A DNA stretch of 64,000 nt from Aneurinibacillus uraniidurans (GCF_028471905.1 NZ_CP116902.1:1896501-1960500); one strand, 5' to 3'. Positions 8,330 to 17,458 are shown, counted from the first letter of the stretch. Numbers and translations: made by a program. The notes: a model not told the origin generated them from the letters alone.

Positions 8330-9085
8330 TTGGGAATATTGTCTGTATATGGGGGGATCATTATCAAGATAAGGACATCTGCAATTGTCTGTAGCGTAGT
8401 AAGTATGATAATTTCAGGAACGTTATTGCAAGGGACTACATCAGACACCTTAGATACTAACCAAAAACACGAATATACAAAGTCAGCAAATATATCAAAA
8501 GACAAAAATACTATAAGGAAAAAAGCTAGGAACCTTCAAGAAGCAAAAATGCTACTTCAAACCTTAACCAAGCGCTCGGTTCGTTCATATTCTACGTGGG
8601 ATTTTGGACGGGAAAAAGATACAAGCTGTATTTCTGTTTTAGTAAAGGAAAAGGATGCTATTAACATTCTACATGCAATCAGAACTCAACTTGATCCGGG
8701 CATGATAGCATTCATTGGTACGAAAACAACACAATGGTTTGAAAATAAAGAAAAGGAAACAGAAGTTGAAATTGTCGTGGGTAAAGGAGATGATCCGTTC
8801 GATATTCTTCGTATAGCTAGAACAGATGCTATTAATTATGGAATGAAAACAGAAGATTTGATTAAAAAGCTAAGAAACTTGGTAAAAGACAATAAAATTG
8901 ACATAATAGCTGCCGAAACCGATACAGTCGAATTAGAACTAGTAGACATGCCTTATGATCTCCATGCATTTTGCCAAGAATTATATTCTCTGTGTCCCGA
9001 CATCGTTGACCAAGGAATAGGCTCTATAGAAGATTTAGAGGCTTCAATGCGTAAAGACAAAAAAATTTATTTATGGTGGGATTAG
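8330..9085 (+). CDS. DUF4253 domain protein, probably exported
   Basis: A protein of about 240-251 residues. An N-terminal hydrophobic segment (KIRTSAIVCSVVSMIISG) looks like a signal peptide. The C-terminal 100 residues match the DUF4253 pattern, with DPFDILR, INYGMKTEDLI, ELELVDMPYDL, CPDIVDQGIGS and the terminal KIYLWWD. The ATG at 8330 has no clear ribosome site. A run of six G precedes an in-frame ATT at 8360, which would give a compact signal peptide, so a non-standard start is possible. The function of DUF4253 is not established. No operon partner is visible. Confidence 0.8.
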   Translation: MGILSVYGGIIIKIRTSAIVCSVVSMIISGTLLQGTTSDTLDTNQKHEYTKSANISKDKNTIRKKARNLQEAKMLLQTLTKRSVRSYSTWDFGREKDTSCISVLVKEKDAINILHAIRTQLDPGMIAFIGTKTTQWFENKEKETEVEIVVGKGDDPFDILRIARTDAINYGMKTEDLIKKLRNLVKDNKIDIIAAETDTVELELVDMPYDLHAFCQELYSLCPDIVDQGIGSIEDLEASMRKDKKIYLWWD

Positions 9086-9334
9086 GGAGTAATAATCCTA
9101 AAAAAAGAAAAAGACACCCATAAAGGATGCCAGTGGGAAGTGGTGGTGATAACACATGGCTACATTATAATCCGGTAAGTAGAATAGATAAATGACTTGA
9201 CCGGATTCTTCATGTAAACGATACGATTACTATATAAAATTAATATTTAGGTGGTGCAGCATAACGTTGTGCTCTTATGCAAGCGAATTACAGAGAAGTG
9301 AGGGTAATATGGGGTTGCCTATAATGAGATAGTA

Positions 9335-9367
9335 GAGTAGGAGGGGAGTAGTTACTCCCTCCTACTC
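9335..9367. repeat. Strong inverted repeat downstream of the RND gene
   Basis: A 15-bp hairpin with a 1-nt bulge: the arms begin GAGTAGGAGG at 9335 and end CCTCCTACTC at 9367. It lies just past the RND stop codon, but on the minus strand it is not followed by a clear T run. It could be a terminator or an mRNA 3'-end stabiliser. The rest of 9086-9334 shows no gene. Confidence 0.55.
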
Positions 9368-9379
9368 ACCATTCAATTT

Positions 9380-12300
9380 TTAGCATGTTTTATTATCTGT
9401 TACCTTTATAGATGACTGTTCTGTTCTTTTTATTGACTTACTTTGCAGCCATTCATAAATAATTGGAATCACCATAAAACTGTTAAGCGTTGATGTAATC
9501 ATTCCCCCAATCACTACAATTCCAAGTGTTTGAGAAATAACCGTATCTGTGCTGTGTGTGAATGCTAATGGCAAAAGCGTTAAAATAGTTGTTCCAGCCG
9601 TCATGAAAATCGGGCGCACCCGGGACAAGCTGCCTTGAATAATGGCGCTCCTCATTTCCATGCCTTCCAATCGATTTCGCTCAATCTTATCAATCATAAC
9701 GATACCATTGGTAACTACAATTCCAATAAGCATAAGTACACCGACTAAGGCAGCTAAGTTCCATTCTCCACCAAAAAGAATCAAACTTAATACAACCCCA
9801 CTTACTGCCATTGGAATGCTTAACAAGACCGCCAATGGTGCTTTCCAGCCTTTAAATACAGCACTTGTAATAAGTAGGACCAACAGTACGGAGAAGGCTA
9901 ATGCAATCGACATATCGACTATCATTTGTTTAACCTGCTCAGAAATCCCACCTAACGAAAACGACACACCTTTCGGTAAGGACGTATGATCAAGCGTCTG
10001 TTGTACTTTACTTGATACACCGCTCATATCGTTAGAGGTAATTTGCGCGGTCACAGCCGCATATGGTTGTCCATCACGTTCCTGGATAGAAGAAGGAGTG
10101 TGATCCTCTGAAATAACTGCCAGCTGATCCAGGCGGATTTTTTGTCCATTTTTTGCAGTAAAGGTCTCGGAAGCTAGTAAGGACATAAGTTTTGCTGGAT
10201 CACTTTGCTTTGCAGCTACTTCGCTACCTTTTTCCTGCAACTGTTCAAGATACATATCACCAGGAATGGAGTAAGAGCTGGTCGTAATCGAAAAATCTTT
10301 TGGCTGCGTGAAATAACCAGATAGTACACGTGTGATATCATCCAGTTTTACGCCAGCCTGCTTAATTTTGTTTTGGTTCAGTATCACCGTATATTGCGGC
10401 GTTCCATTTGTGAGGTCTACTTTCCCATCTACGCTTAGCCCTGAAATATCAGCTAACGCAACCCGAACTTTTTGCGCTGCATCATCCACAGATTTTTGAT
10501 CCGGGCCTGTAAGCATCACTTTTAATTGTGAATCATCCCCGGAAATGTTTTGGTTCGTAACGGTATATACAGCTTTATTTGAGAGTGACGAAAGGGACGT
10601 TTGCAGGCTTGGGATAAAAGAATTTAGCTGATTTTTATCCTTCAGCGCTACAGATAGATTCGCAACATTTGGCTGCTGAATAAATCCGCCACCCTCATCG
10701 AACACATCGTCACTTTGCGGTGCAAAGCTTGAGCCAAAGGAAGCCGAAAAGGCAGCCACATTTGGATTTGCTCGCAGAACACTCTCAACCTTTTTAACTT
10801 CCGTATCGACTTGAGACAGTGAACTTCCTTTCGGCAATTCAACCTTAACCGCCACCTGACCTGATTTTGCGCTTGGCAAGAAGTTAACAGGCAAGAAAGC
10901 AGAATAAATGCCAGCACCGACAAAGAGTACAATCGAAGTAAGAATAACCCACCGCTTGTTCGTAAAGGCGAACTGCAGAACCGGCTTCATTTTTGATTCA
11001 ACTGTTACGGATTCGGTGTGTATTCCTTTCCATCCCATAAAGAAAAAGGATGGGATCACCAGCATCGCGACAAAGAAAGAAACGACTAATGCTGTTACAA
11101 CAGACCAGGCAAAGCCGGAAAACGAAGCGCTGACAATGCCACCTACCATCGCGATTGGGACATACACAGCAATCGTGGTAGCGGTGGAAGCAAAAATAGC
11201 AGGCAGCATCTCAGATACAGCGGAAGCCGTAGTATGAAGCAAAGAGGCTCCCTTTGATTCCTGTATTCTTCGGTAAATGTTATCTAAAATGACAATCGAA
11301 TCGTCCACAATGCGGCCCATGGCAACAATCAGACCGGACACAGTTAAAATGTTAAGGGTAATGCCCATCCATTTAAGAACCGCTGTTGTTGCTAGCAGAG
11401 AAATCGGCAGAGACACTGCAATCAACAGAGTAGAGCGTACGTTTCGGAAAAAGAAGAAAACACATAGCATGGAGAATAGACATCCAAGCAAGCCCTCACG
11501 CACAAGTCCCTTTAATGAAGCATTTAATTCATGTGCCCGATCCAGCATAAGCGTAAGAGATACGTCCCCTTTTTGAATAGCAGGGATTTGGGCGATTCTT
11601 TGTTGTACACGCTCCGAAACATCTGTAATGTTTGCGGAAGGTGTTTTCAACACATTAAGCAATACACTCGGTTTTCCGTTCGTTCTGGAAATGGTTTTTA
11701 CATCAGTCAGGGAATGAGACACATCTGCAACGGCAGATAAAGGTACACTTTTTCCCTGTTTATTTTTAAGCGAGATATCTTTAACCTGCTGGTCGCTCCA
11801 GTTTAACCCCTCAATACGAATGGGGATGGAAACTTTCCCGTTCGGAATTTTACCAGATGACCAGGATGGCATAGCAAATGTGAGGGATTTGTTTACATCA
11901 TCCACAGTCAGTCCATTTTTCTGTAAATCTTTCATACGCACCGTGATGACATAGCCATCGTTCGCTGCTCCTACAGCTTGTACATCCGCGACGCCAGGCA
12001 CAGATTTTAACTGTTTTGTGATACTGGCCTGAACAGTGGAGCGTAGTGCGTTTCCATCCATATGGTCGCTAGATAGACTATAACTTAAAATGGGAAATGA
12101 GTTCGTCGTAACCCGTGTAACGGTAGGTGTTTGTTTAACATCGCTTGGTAAATCTACATTCGCCAACGACTGTTTGACCTCATTTTCCGCAAGCTTCATA
12201 TCAAAATCCATCGGGAAATACAGGCTCATCAGCAAACCACCATCGTACGAAGTGGTTTCGATATTTGTAAGCCCATCTGCTGTGCGAACAGCATCTGCTA

Positions 12301-12502
12301 CCTTATCTGTAACGGTTTGTTTGATTTGGTCAGCCTGATAAGATGGTACGCGTAGAGAAACAAGCAGCGTTGTATTATTGATGCTTGGCAAATAGTCACG
12401 CTGCATTTGGAATGCTGAAATCCCGCCCCATGCGACAATGAGCACAATGCAAACTAAGAGAAGTACGGCTCTTTGCATGGAGGCTTCAATTATTTTCTTC
12501 AT
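9380..12502 (-). CDS. RND-family multidrug efflux permease
   Basis: A 1040-residue resistance-nodulation-division permease of the HAE1/AcrB type. In Gram-positives the closest described relative is SwrC/YerP of Bacillus subtilis, involved in surfactin self-resistance. Two repeated halves each have one leading membrane helix, a large porter domain and five further helices. The proton-relay motif GRIVDDSIVILDN in TM4 lies near residue 400. The ATG at 12502 follows GGGGAGG at good spacing; the frame extends to 12532 without reason to use it. No periplasmic adaptor or outer-membrane gene is adjacent, as expected in a Gram-positive. Substrates cannot be named from sequence. Confidence 0.9.
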   Translation of the reverse strand: MKKIIEASMQRAVLLLVCIVLIVAWGGISAFQMQRDYLPSINNTTLLVSLRVPSYQADQIKQTVTDKVADAVRTADGLTNIETTSYDGGLLMSLYFPMDFDMKLAENEVKQSLANVDLPSDVKQTPTVTRVTTNSFPILSYSLSSDHMDGNALRSTVQASITKQLKSVPGVADVQAVGAANDGYVITVRMKDLQKNGLTVDDVNKSLTFAMPSWSSGKIPNGKVSIPIRIEGLNWSDQQVKDISLKNKQGKSVPLSAVADVSHSLTDVKTISRTNGKPSVLLNVLKTPSANITDVSERVQQRIAQIPAIQKGDVSLTLMLDRAHELNASLKGLVREGLLGCLFSMLCVFFFFRNVRSTLLIAVSLPISLLATTAVLKWMGITLNILTVSGLIVAMGRIVDDSIVILDNIYRRIQESKGASLLHTTASAVSEMLPAIFASTATTIAVYVPIAMVGGIVSASFSGFAWSVVTALVVSFFVAMLVIPSFFFMGWKGIHTESVTVESKMKPVLQFAFTNKRWVILTSIVLFVGAGIYSAFLPVNFLPSAKSGQVAVKVELPKGSSLSQVDTEVKKVESVLRANPNVAAFSASFGSSFAPQSDDVFDEGGGFIQQPNVANLSVALKDKNQLNSFIPSLQTSLSSLSNKAVYTVTNQNISGDDSQLKVMLTGPDQKSVDDAAQKVRVALADISGLSVDGKVDLTNGTPQYTVILNQNKIKQAGVKLDDITRVLSGYFTQPKDFSITTSSYSIPGDMYLEQLQEKGSEVAAKQSDPAKLMSLLASETFTAKNGQKIRLDQLAVISEDHTPSSIQERDGQPYAAVTAQITSNDMSGVSSKVQQTLDHTSLPKGVSFSLGGISEQVKQMIVDMSIALAFSVLLVLLITSAVFKGWKAPLAVLLSIPMAVSGVVLSLILFGGEWNLAALVGVLMLIGIVVTNGIVMIDKIERNRLEGMEMRSAIIQGSLSRVRPIFMTAGTTILTLLPLAFTHSTDTVISQTLGIVVIGGMITSTLNSFMVIPIIYEWLQSKSIKRTEQSSIKVTDNKTC

Positions 12503-12533
12503 GTTTTTCCTCCCCATTCTTGGTTTAACCATA

Positions 12534-12866
12534 GTGAAAAGACTAAGACGTTGGCTAAAAAGTTCAGGAGGATTAAAAAAATTTTCGGATGGTGGACTTA
12601 ATGGGCAGATCGCTCAGTTAAATGAGCAACTAAAAGAGCTAAGAAATAATTTATCCAGCACAACAGATGAAAAACAAAGAGAAGAATTGCAGAAACAAAT
12701 CGAAAAAGTGAAAAGTCAAATTGACTCGCTAAGCAGTACGCAACAAATGGATATGCTACGTCTTCAAAGTATGTCAAACAAGCGAAATGAAGCATTTGAC
12801 GTGATGACGAATTTCATCAAAAAGATGCAGGATAGTAGGAGTTCAATCATTGGTAATATGCGATAA
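12534..12866 (+). CDS. Small coiled-coil protein, unknown function
   Basis: An open frame encoding about 110 residues that is mostly one long charged coiled coil (about residues 24-75, with NEQLKELRNNL and REELQKQIEKVKSQID), ending in NFIKKMQDSRSS. The GTG at 12534 is the likely start, 31 bp from the divergent RND start, but the ribosome site is weak. The frame itself is open back to 12438, which overlaps the RND gene. A good terminator follows directly, which supports a real transcript. I do not recognise the family. Confidence 0.6.
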   Translation: MKRLRRWLKSSGGLKKFSDGGLNGQIAQLNEQLKELRNNLSSTTDEKQREELQKQIEKVKSQIDSLSSTQQMDMLRLQSMSNKRNEAFDVMTNFIKKMQDSRSSIIGNMR

Positions 12867-12877
12867 GAAAATAAAAA

Positions 12878-12903
12878 GTCACTCCCTGGAGTGGCTTTTT
12901 TCT
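12878..12903 (+). terminator. Terminator after the coiled-coil gene
   Basis: Stem GTCACTC / GAGTGGC with a CCTG loop, followed by six T. Confidence 0.8.
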
Positions 12904-13082
12904 GTGAAAAACTCTGATTTCCATGTTAGGATTTGCGGCTGAAAAACCATGATTGTTTATTTTGGAAAGGAGAGAGAAACATAGGTTGATATTTTAATAA
13001 CAAAATCGTATTGTAAATTAAATGGAATAATAAATTTCACTTCGATACGTCACTATCTAATTTGTAAAAGGTGTTGGTATGT

Positions 13083-13556
13083 ATGGATATTATGAGATTC
13101 AACAGCCAAGATACTGAAGAGATTGTTAACTTGTTCTATGACACAGTTCATTCAGTGAATGCAAGAGATTATTCAAAGATTCAATTAGATGCATGGGCCC
13201 CTATAGGAGAAAAGCACACTAAGGTAGAAGTTTGGAGAATTTCCTTAAACCAAAATATCACGTATGTCGCTAAAATAAATAATAAGATCGTTGGTTTTAG
13301 TGACCTAATGTACAGTGGGTATATCAATAGACTTTTTGTCCATAAAGATTATCAAGGAAAAGGAATCGCTTCAGCTTTAATTGATAAAATTGAGCTAGAA
13401 GCAAAAAAATTAAATCTTCAAGAAATCGATACACATGCAAGTATTACTGCCAGACCTTTTTTTGAGCGACATAGTTACAACGTAGTTTGCACACAAAATG
13501 TAGAACGTAAAGGTGTTACTTTAACCAACTATCATATGAAAAAAATCTTGAACTAA
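13083..13556 (+). CDS. GNAT-family N-acetyltransferase
   Basis: A 158-residue GNAT acetyltransferase. The acetyl-CoA loop is recognisable in INRLFVHKDYQGKGIASALI (about residues 82-101: the V-x-x-x-x-Q/R-x-x-G-x-G/A pattern), followed by the usual C-terminal IDTHASITARPFFERHSY segment. The acceptor substrate is unknown. The ATG at 13083 follows AAAGGTG; the frame begins with a GTG at 13071 that overlaps that ribosome site. It stands alone. A fragment of another gene follows in the same frame after its stop. Confidence 0.85.
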   Translation: MDIMRFNSQDTEEIVNLFYDTVHSVNARDYSKIQLDAWAPIGEKHTKVEVWRISLNQNITYVAKINNKIVGFSDLMYSGYINRLFVHKDYQGKGIASALIDKIELEAKKLNLQEIDTHASITARPFFERHSYNVVCTQNVERKGVTLTNYHMKKILN

Positions 13557-13754
13557 CGGATTCTACTGTTTGGCAAAGTTTATTTTACACAAACAGTTGC
13601 GGCAGGTCAGACTTTTACTTTGAGAAGCATTAATGATTTTCCACAAGGTATGAGGTCTGGTTCATATACCATTAGCTATCACTCTACCTCTGCTAATGTA
13701 AATGTTGATTACTCTGGATTTGCTTCTAACGATATGGAAGAAACAAAAGACTAA
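13557..13754 (+). pseudogene. C-terminal remnant of an unidentified protein
   Basis: Directly after the GNAT stop, the same frame stays open for 65 codons (beginning FGKVYFTQTVAAGQTF and ending NDMEETKD) to a TAA at 13752, and a terminator follows. There is no start codon with a ribosome site. The composition, rich in S, T, Y and G, looks like the end of an extracellular beta-rich protein. I read it as the 3' end of a gene whose front part was lost, not as an extension of the acetyltransferase. Confidence 0.5.
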
Positions 13755-13770
13755 TCCGATTACGACAAGA

Positions 13771-13799
13771 AGCACTCTTATATTCAAGGGTGCTTTTTA
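13771..13799 (+). terminator. Terminator after the gene remnant
   Basis: Stem AGCACTCTT / AAGGGTGCT, followed by five T. Confidence 0.8.
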
Positions 13800-13927
13800 T
13801 TATGTGAAAAACGAATGAGTATCATCTGATGCAAAACTATACAGTTTGGAAAATACTGTTGAAATAATCCCTTTTATCTGTATTATGGTAATATATCTCA
13901 TTTTTTACATAGTAGAGGAGAAATATA

Positions 13928-15634
13928 ATGAAACGATCATTCACCACACTTCTTCTGACAGCCACGTTACTTCCGACAGGAACGGTTTTGGCTGCAGAGC
14001 AAGGGAATACACCAGCTACTGTCCAACAAGCAGCCGTTACTTCTGAAATAGCTCCGATTCCACCAGTGATTCAAAAAACGATGGACAAGCTTTTCGCACT
14101 GCAACCGACTTTTAAACAATTGCATATTCAGACGAGTAATGTAGATGAGACTGGCAAAATTTTTTACATCTCGCTTGCAGACAATTCTAGTGAGGGAATG
14201 ATTGGCTCCAGCGGTCATCTGACTTTCGATATGGAAACAGGAGAGCTTCGTTCGTTTACTATGAAAATCAAAGAATGGGCTTCTGATAAAAAACCATCTA
14301 CCACATTAGCGAAAGAGAAAGCAGAGCAGTTCATTACCAGCTGGCTAGGTGCTGAAGGGCGAAAACAATTTGGTGAACCTACTTCACATGGGAGCGGTTC
14401 ATCTACAACGTATGACAAAGACCAAAAACCAACTACTTGGGCAGAACGTCAAGTTGAATTCCCGCTTCTGCTTAACAATATTCCTGTTTACAGTCAAGAA
14501 TTACTTCGTATTGAAGTGGATGGTGCAGGACATATTGTAAGGTTTGATTACAACCCATACAATCTAAAAAATATAGCTGTTCCAACCACTGCTCATATTC
14601 GATCGGCTGAGGATATAAAAAACCAGCTGATTACAGCGGATAGTCTTGATCTCAAGTATGTGGAGAAACAGCCTGAAAAATATGACCGTTATCCGATAGA
14701 AATGAAAGAAACCAAGCCGGCACTACAATACAATTTACGAAATTACGGATTTTTCGACGCTCAAACTGGTAAAACAATTAACGTTATGACAGGGGAGGAA
14801 AGTAAAGAAACTTCTTTCTTTGCTGAGCCATGGAAAGTGGTGCAAATCCATCCACAAAAAAGTAAACTAATCGCCCATTCAGAAAAAGAAGCGGCGGAAG
14901 TATTGAGTAAAGCATTCAACTTCGACTTTAGCCAGATGAAATTGCAAAAGTGTGATGATATACCTTTGTCTAGAGAAGAACAAGATTTATTCGTTAATTA
15001 TTCCTGGACCAATGAAAAAGGCATCAGCATTAATGCCAGCAGTGAAAAAGCAAGCGGATGGATTACTTCCGCCAGTCTTAATATAAGCAGCGAAAATAGT
15101 TCTTCAGCAGTGGTCAGTAAAGAAGAGGCATTTGCAACGGCGCTTGCATTCATGGAAAAGTATGCAGGTTCTACAGCTAAAGAGCTGCAGGTTCAATATG
15201 TTACATTTGAACCGGAACAACCTCCAGCATGGGTGGACAAAGAAAAAGTTCCTGCATATGTAAAAAACGAACGACCAGATCATTATTTCGTGTTCTTAGA
15301 ACGCTATGAAGGCATACCCGTCATGGACCGTTTGCACACAGTGGCTGTTGATTCAACAACAGGAAAAATTAGTAGTTTTTCGCTTGATCCTCAAAAAGAG
15401 ACTCTCTCTCTTCCCATGCCAAAAGGGATTGTGTCAAAAGAAAAAGCAGTCGAATCTTTCCTGCAAAACAAAAAGCTAAAACTACAATACATATGGCCGT
15501 CCTATTTTGATCAGCAGGGTCCTGCTCCCATTCTCACGTACACATGGGATGATTTCGGGAATGAAGCTGATTATGTCGATGCGTTTACCGGAAACTATGT
15601 TAAGGTACCGATTGAATGGAATGATGAAGAATAG
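13928..15634 (+). CDS. Secreted YcdB/YcdC-domain protein
   Basis: A 568-residue exported protein. The signal peptide is residues 1-23 (KRSFTTLLLTATLLPTGTVLA). Several repeats of the PepSY-like YcdB/YcdC type (DUF4901) follow: segments with LAKEKAEQFITSWLG, then an aromatic-rich strand, then V-D-x-x-G-x-I (EVDGAGHIVRFDYN; AVDSTTGKISSFSLD). A second half near residues 390-560 repeats the pattern (SKEEAFATALAFMEKY, VSKEKAVESFLQNK). Family members in Bacillus are secreted proteins of poorly defined role, suspected protease propeptide-like or inhibitor-like modules. AGAGGAG precedes the ATG. It is monocistronic. Confidence 0.85.
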   Translation: MKRSFTTLLLTATLLPTGTVLAAEQGNTPATVQQAAVTSEIAPIPPVIQKTMDKLFALQPTFKQLHIQTSNVDETGKIFYISLADNSSEGMIGSSGHLTFDMETGELRSFTMKIKEWASDKKPSTTLAKEKAEQFITSWLGAEGRKQFGEPTSHGSGSSTTYDKDQKPTTWAERQVEFPLLLNNIPVYSQELLRIEVDGAGHIVRFDYNPYNLKNIAVPTTAHIRSAEDIKNQLITADSLDLKYVEKQPEKYDRYPIEMKETKPALQYNLRNYGFFDAQTGKTINVMTGEESKETSFFAEPWKVVQIHPQKSKLIAHSEKEAAEVLSKAFNFDFSQMKLQKCDDIPLSREEQDLFVNYSWTNEKGISINASSEKASGWITSASLNISSENSSSAVVSKEEAFATALAFMEKYAGSTAKELQVQYVTFEPEQPPAWVDKEKVPAYVKNERPDHYFVFLERYEGIPVMDRLHTVAVDSTTGKISSFSLDPQKETLSLPMPKGIVSKEKAVESFLQNKKLKLQYIWPSYFDQQGPAPILTYTWDDFGNEADYVDAFTGNYVKVPIEWNDEE

Positions 15635-15724
15635 CTATATATAAAATTAAATAAGCTAACGAACCAGTAAAGTAACGGGAGTGTTTTTTATATAAATTTT
15701 TCCAACTATAAGACAGAAATGTAG

Positions 15725-15750
15725 TGTAAAATATAGGAAAAAGGAGGGTG
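15725..15750 (+). promoter_or_regulatory. Conserved -10/ribosome-site block, copy 1
   Basis: This 26-nt block contains TGTAAAAT (a -10-like element) and GGAGGGTG (a ribosome site). It matches 17459-17484 at 24 of 26 positions. It precedes the broken lipoprotein gene. Confidence 0.5.
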
Positions 15751-15752
15751 GC

Positions 15753-16367
15753 ATGAAAAAATACATTCTCTTACTTAGCCTAACATTCATCGTTATTTTT
15801 ACCGGCTACAATCAAAAGGAAAAAGAAGTTGCACATACACAAGAACCAGATAAACCAGTTGCAGTTAGTGAAGCTAAACTACATTAAGCAGGGTTTAAAT
15901 ACTCGGTAGACGAAGTCAAAGAAAGACTCTCAAACTCATCATCGTATTATAGAGGGGATAATAACTCTCCTGAGATAATATTGGGCGAATGGGTAATGGA
16001 AAAGATAAAAGGTGATAAGGAAGGTAAATTTGTTTCCTATGCTTATGTGACAAACAAAAAACAACAATTTATTATTATGCCCACTAAAAAAAATAAAGTA
16101 GCGGTCATAACAGTGGGTACATTCTTTTCAAATGAAATAACAGATGAAACAATCGAAACAGCTATTAAGGCATCAGAAATAGCGGCTTACTCCCTTGGAA
16201 TAGAAGGGTACGAAATCAAGGGGAAAATCCGTGAGATACTTGCATCGGAATCTAAGTTTGATATAGTAGGTGCTGGAGAAATCTTTCTTACGAAAAAGGT
16301 AAATGAGAATAAAAAAGTGATTGAATTCGGCATCATAACAAATGGTGACTACGACGCCTACTTGTAG
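15753..16367 (+). pseudogene. Lipoprotein-like gene interrupted by an in-frame stop
   Basis: An ATG at 15753 after AAGGAGG opens a frame with a lipoprotein-type signal (KKYILLLSLTFIVIFTG). It runs to a TAA at 15885 after 44 codons. The same frame then continues without interruption from 15888 (AGFKYSVDEVKERL) through GEWVMEKIKGD to the TAG ending at 16367, giving about 204 codons in all. Two lesions are visible: the TAA itself, and a TAC (Tyr) at 15807 where a lipobox Cys would be expected after T-G. The 3' part alone (from an ATG at 15981) lacks a ribosome site. The family is unknown. Confidence 0.7.
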
Positions 16368-16479
16368 AGAGTTACTTCTTAGTGTTGCTTAAGAATTTAA
16401 CCATATTCAGCAGAGGAACAACTAATATATCTCATGAAACGACAGCAAAAGACAAAGTATTTACTTACTGATTAAGTAA

Positions 16480-16508
16480 AGCACTCGTTATTATTGAGTG
16501 CTTTTTAT
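16480..16508 (+). terminator. Terminator downstream of the broken lipoprotein gene
   Basis: Stem AGCACTC / GAGTGCT with a T run. It resembles the terminator at 13771-13799. Confidence 0.75.
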
Positions 16509-16542
16509 TATGCCAAAAATCCTTAAAGAGGGTGATATACAT

Positions 16543-16579
16543 GTAAATAAAACAAAAGCGCATTCCATATAGAATACGC
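16543..16579 (-). terminator. Terminator of the YcxB-like gene
   Basis: On the minus strand GCGTATTC / GAATGCGC forms a stem followed by TTTTGTTTT. It lies 55 bp past the stop of the minus-strand gene. Confidence 0.7.
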
Positions 16580-16633
16580 AGCTTGAATGAAATCATCTTC
16601 TATACGACGACAACAACAGAACTATACTGATGT

Positions 16634-17203
16634 TCAAATAAATTTAAACAAAATAGTGATAAGCACAATTAATAAAGCAACTGGAATAACAGGCAATCTT
16701 ATTCGTTTTTTTGGACCATATTTTTGTTGTAATGATCGTATTTCATTAAGTTCATCTTCCGTAAGGCATCTTTTAGAAATTAAAACGGCGTAAGAGTCCG
16801 CTATATATAACAAAATCAAGTTTTTAGTTTCTACCACTTGGCGAATATTATTCCACGTATATCTGTCTAAAGCTGATGAAATCTGTATCTTAATTTCGGT
16901 ACTAGAAAAGGTAACTCGTTTCGGTTCTGATAACTCTCTTTTATTTTTATAATCTAATTTTGTAGAGACAATTGTGATAAGAGGAAGAATAACAAAAACG
17001 AACAAAGGAAAGAACATGGCAGCAGGGTTAACTTCAGATAAGTAAAAAGGAGAAAGTAATAGTACGATTGATATAAAGCTCATGAATTGTATCCGAGGGC
17101 TACGAAATAGAACGTTTAAACCACCTTCTAGAAAATCTTTTTCTTCCAACTCAATCCATACAATCAAACTTTTTTGCCCGTCTTCTGTTTCTTGCATTTG
17201 CAT
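16634..17203 (-). CDS. YcxB-like membrane protein
   Basis: A 189-residue protein with two hydrophobic segments (about 42-60 and 63-85), then a soluble region with RVTFSSTEIKIQIS, DRYTWNNIRQVVETKNLILLY and ADSYAVLISKRCLTEDELNEI, and a final C-terminal hydrophobic helix. The central pattern (Y-x-W-x-x-I-x-x-V-x-E-T, then a short strand, then ISKR) matches the YcxB-like family, which has no known function. The ATG at 17203 follows GGAGG; the frame extends to 17278. It is a single gene with its own terminator. Confidence 0.72.
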   Translation of the reverse strand: MQMQETEDGQKSLIVWIELEEKDFLEGGLNVLFRSPRIQFMSFISIVLLLSPFYLSEVNPAAMFFPLFVFVILPLITIVSTKLDYKNKRELSEPKRVTFSSTEIKIQISSALDRYTWNNIRQVVETKNLILLYIADSYAVLISKRCLTEDELNEIRSLQQKYGPKKRIRLPVIPVALLIVLITILFKFI

Positions 17204-17398
17204 ACTATCTTTTCCTCCATGTATAAGAAGTGACATCAATATCACTATCTTATAATGGATTAAAAGGATACAAAACACATATTTTTACCTAATTATGTGT
17301 TTTGTATCAATGAACAAGCTGTAGGCTCCTTGATCGATTTAAAAAAGAAGGTGGTATAGTCTGGAAGTTTATTCGAGCGCCTTTTGTCTACAATCTGG

Positions 17399-17428
17399 GA
17401 GTAGCAAATATGCTACTCTTTTTCTTTT
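17399..17428 (+). terminator. Orphan terminator before the 17.5-kb gene
   Basis: Perfect 8-bp stem GAGTAGCA / TGCTACTC followed by a T run. No complete gene lies upstream on this strand in 17204-17398, so it may be left over from a lost gene or may attenuate a leader. Confidence 0.65.
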
Positions 17429-17458
17429 GGAAAAATATTTCATACTTTAAGGAGATAA

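Noticed and set aside
8173-8394. A 73-codon plus-strand frame overlapping the terminator and the DUF4253 start
   Set aside because: It begins inside a clear terminator, has no ribosome site, and has an irregular hydrophobic composition without a family pattern.
13846-14046. A 66-codon frame before the YcdB/YcdC protein
   Set aside because: It overlaps the signal-peptide region of a gene with a good ribosome site and shows no own initiation signal.
17272-17300. Inverted repeat AAAACACATA / TATGTGTTTT upstream of the YcxB-like gene, considered as a terminator or operator
   Set aside because: No U run in a useful direction, no regulator beside it, and an AT-rich setting. Kept out of the feature list for lack of support.
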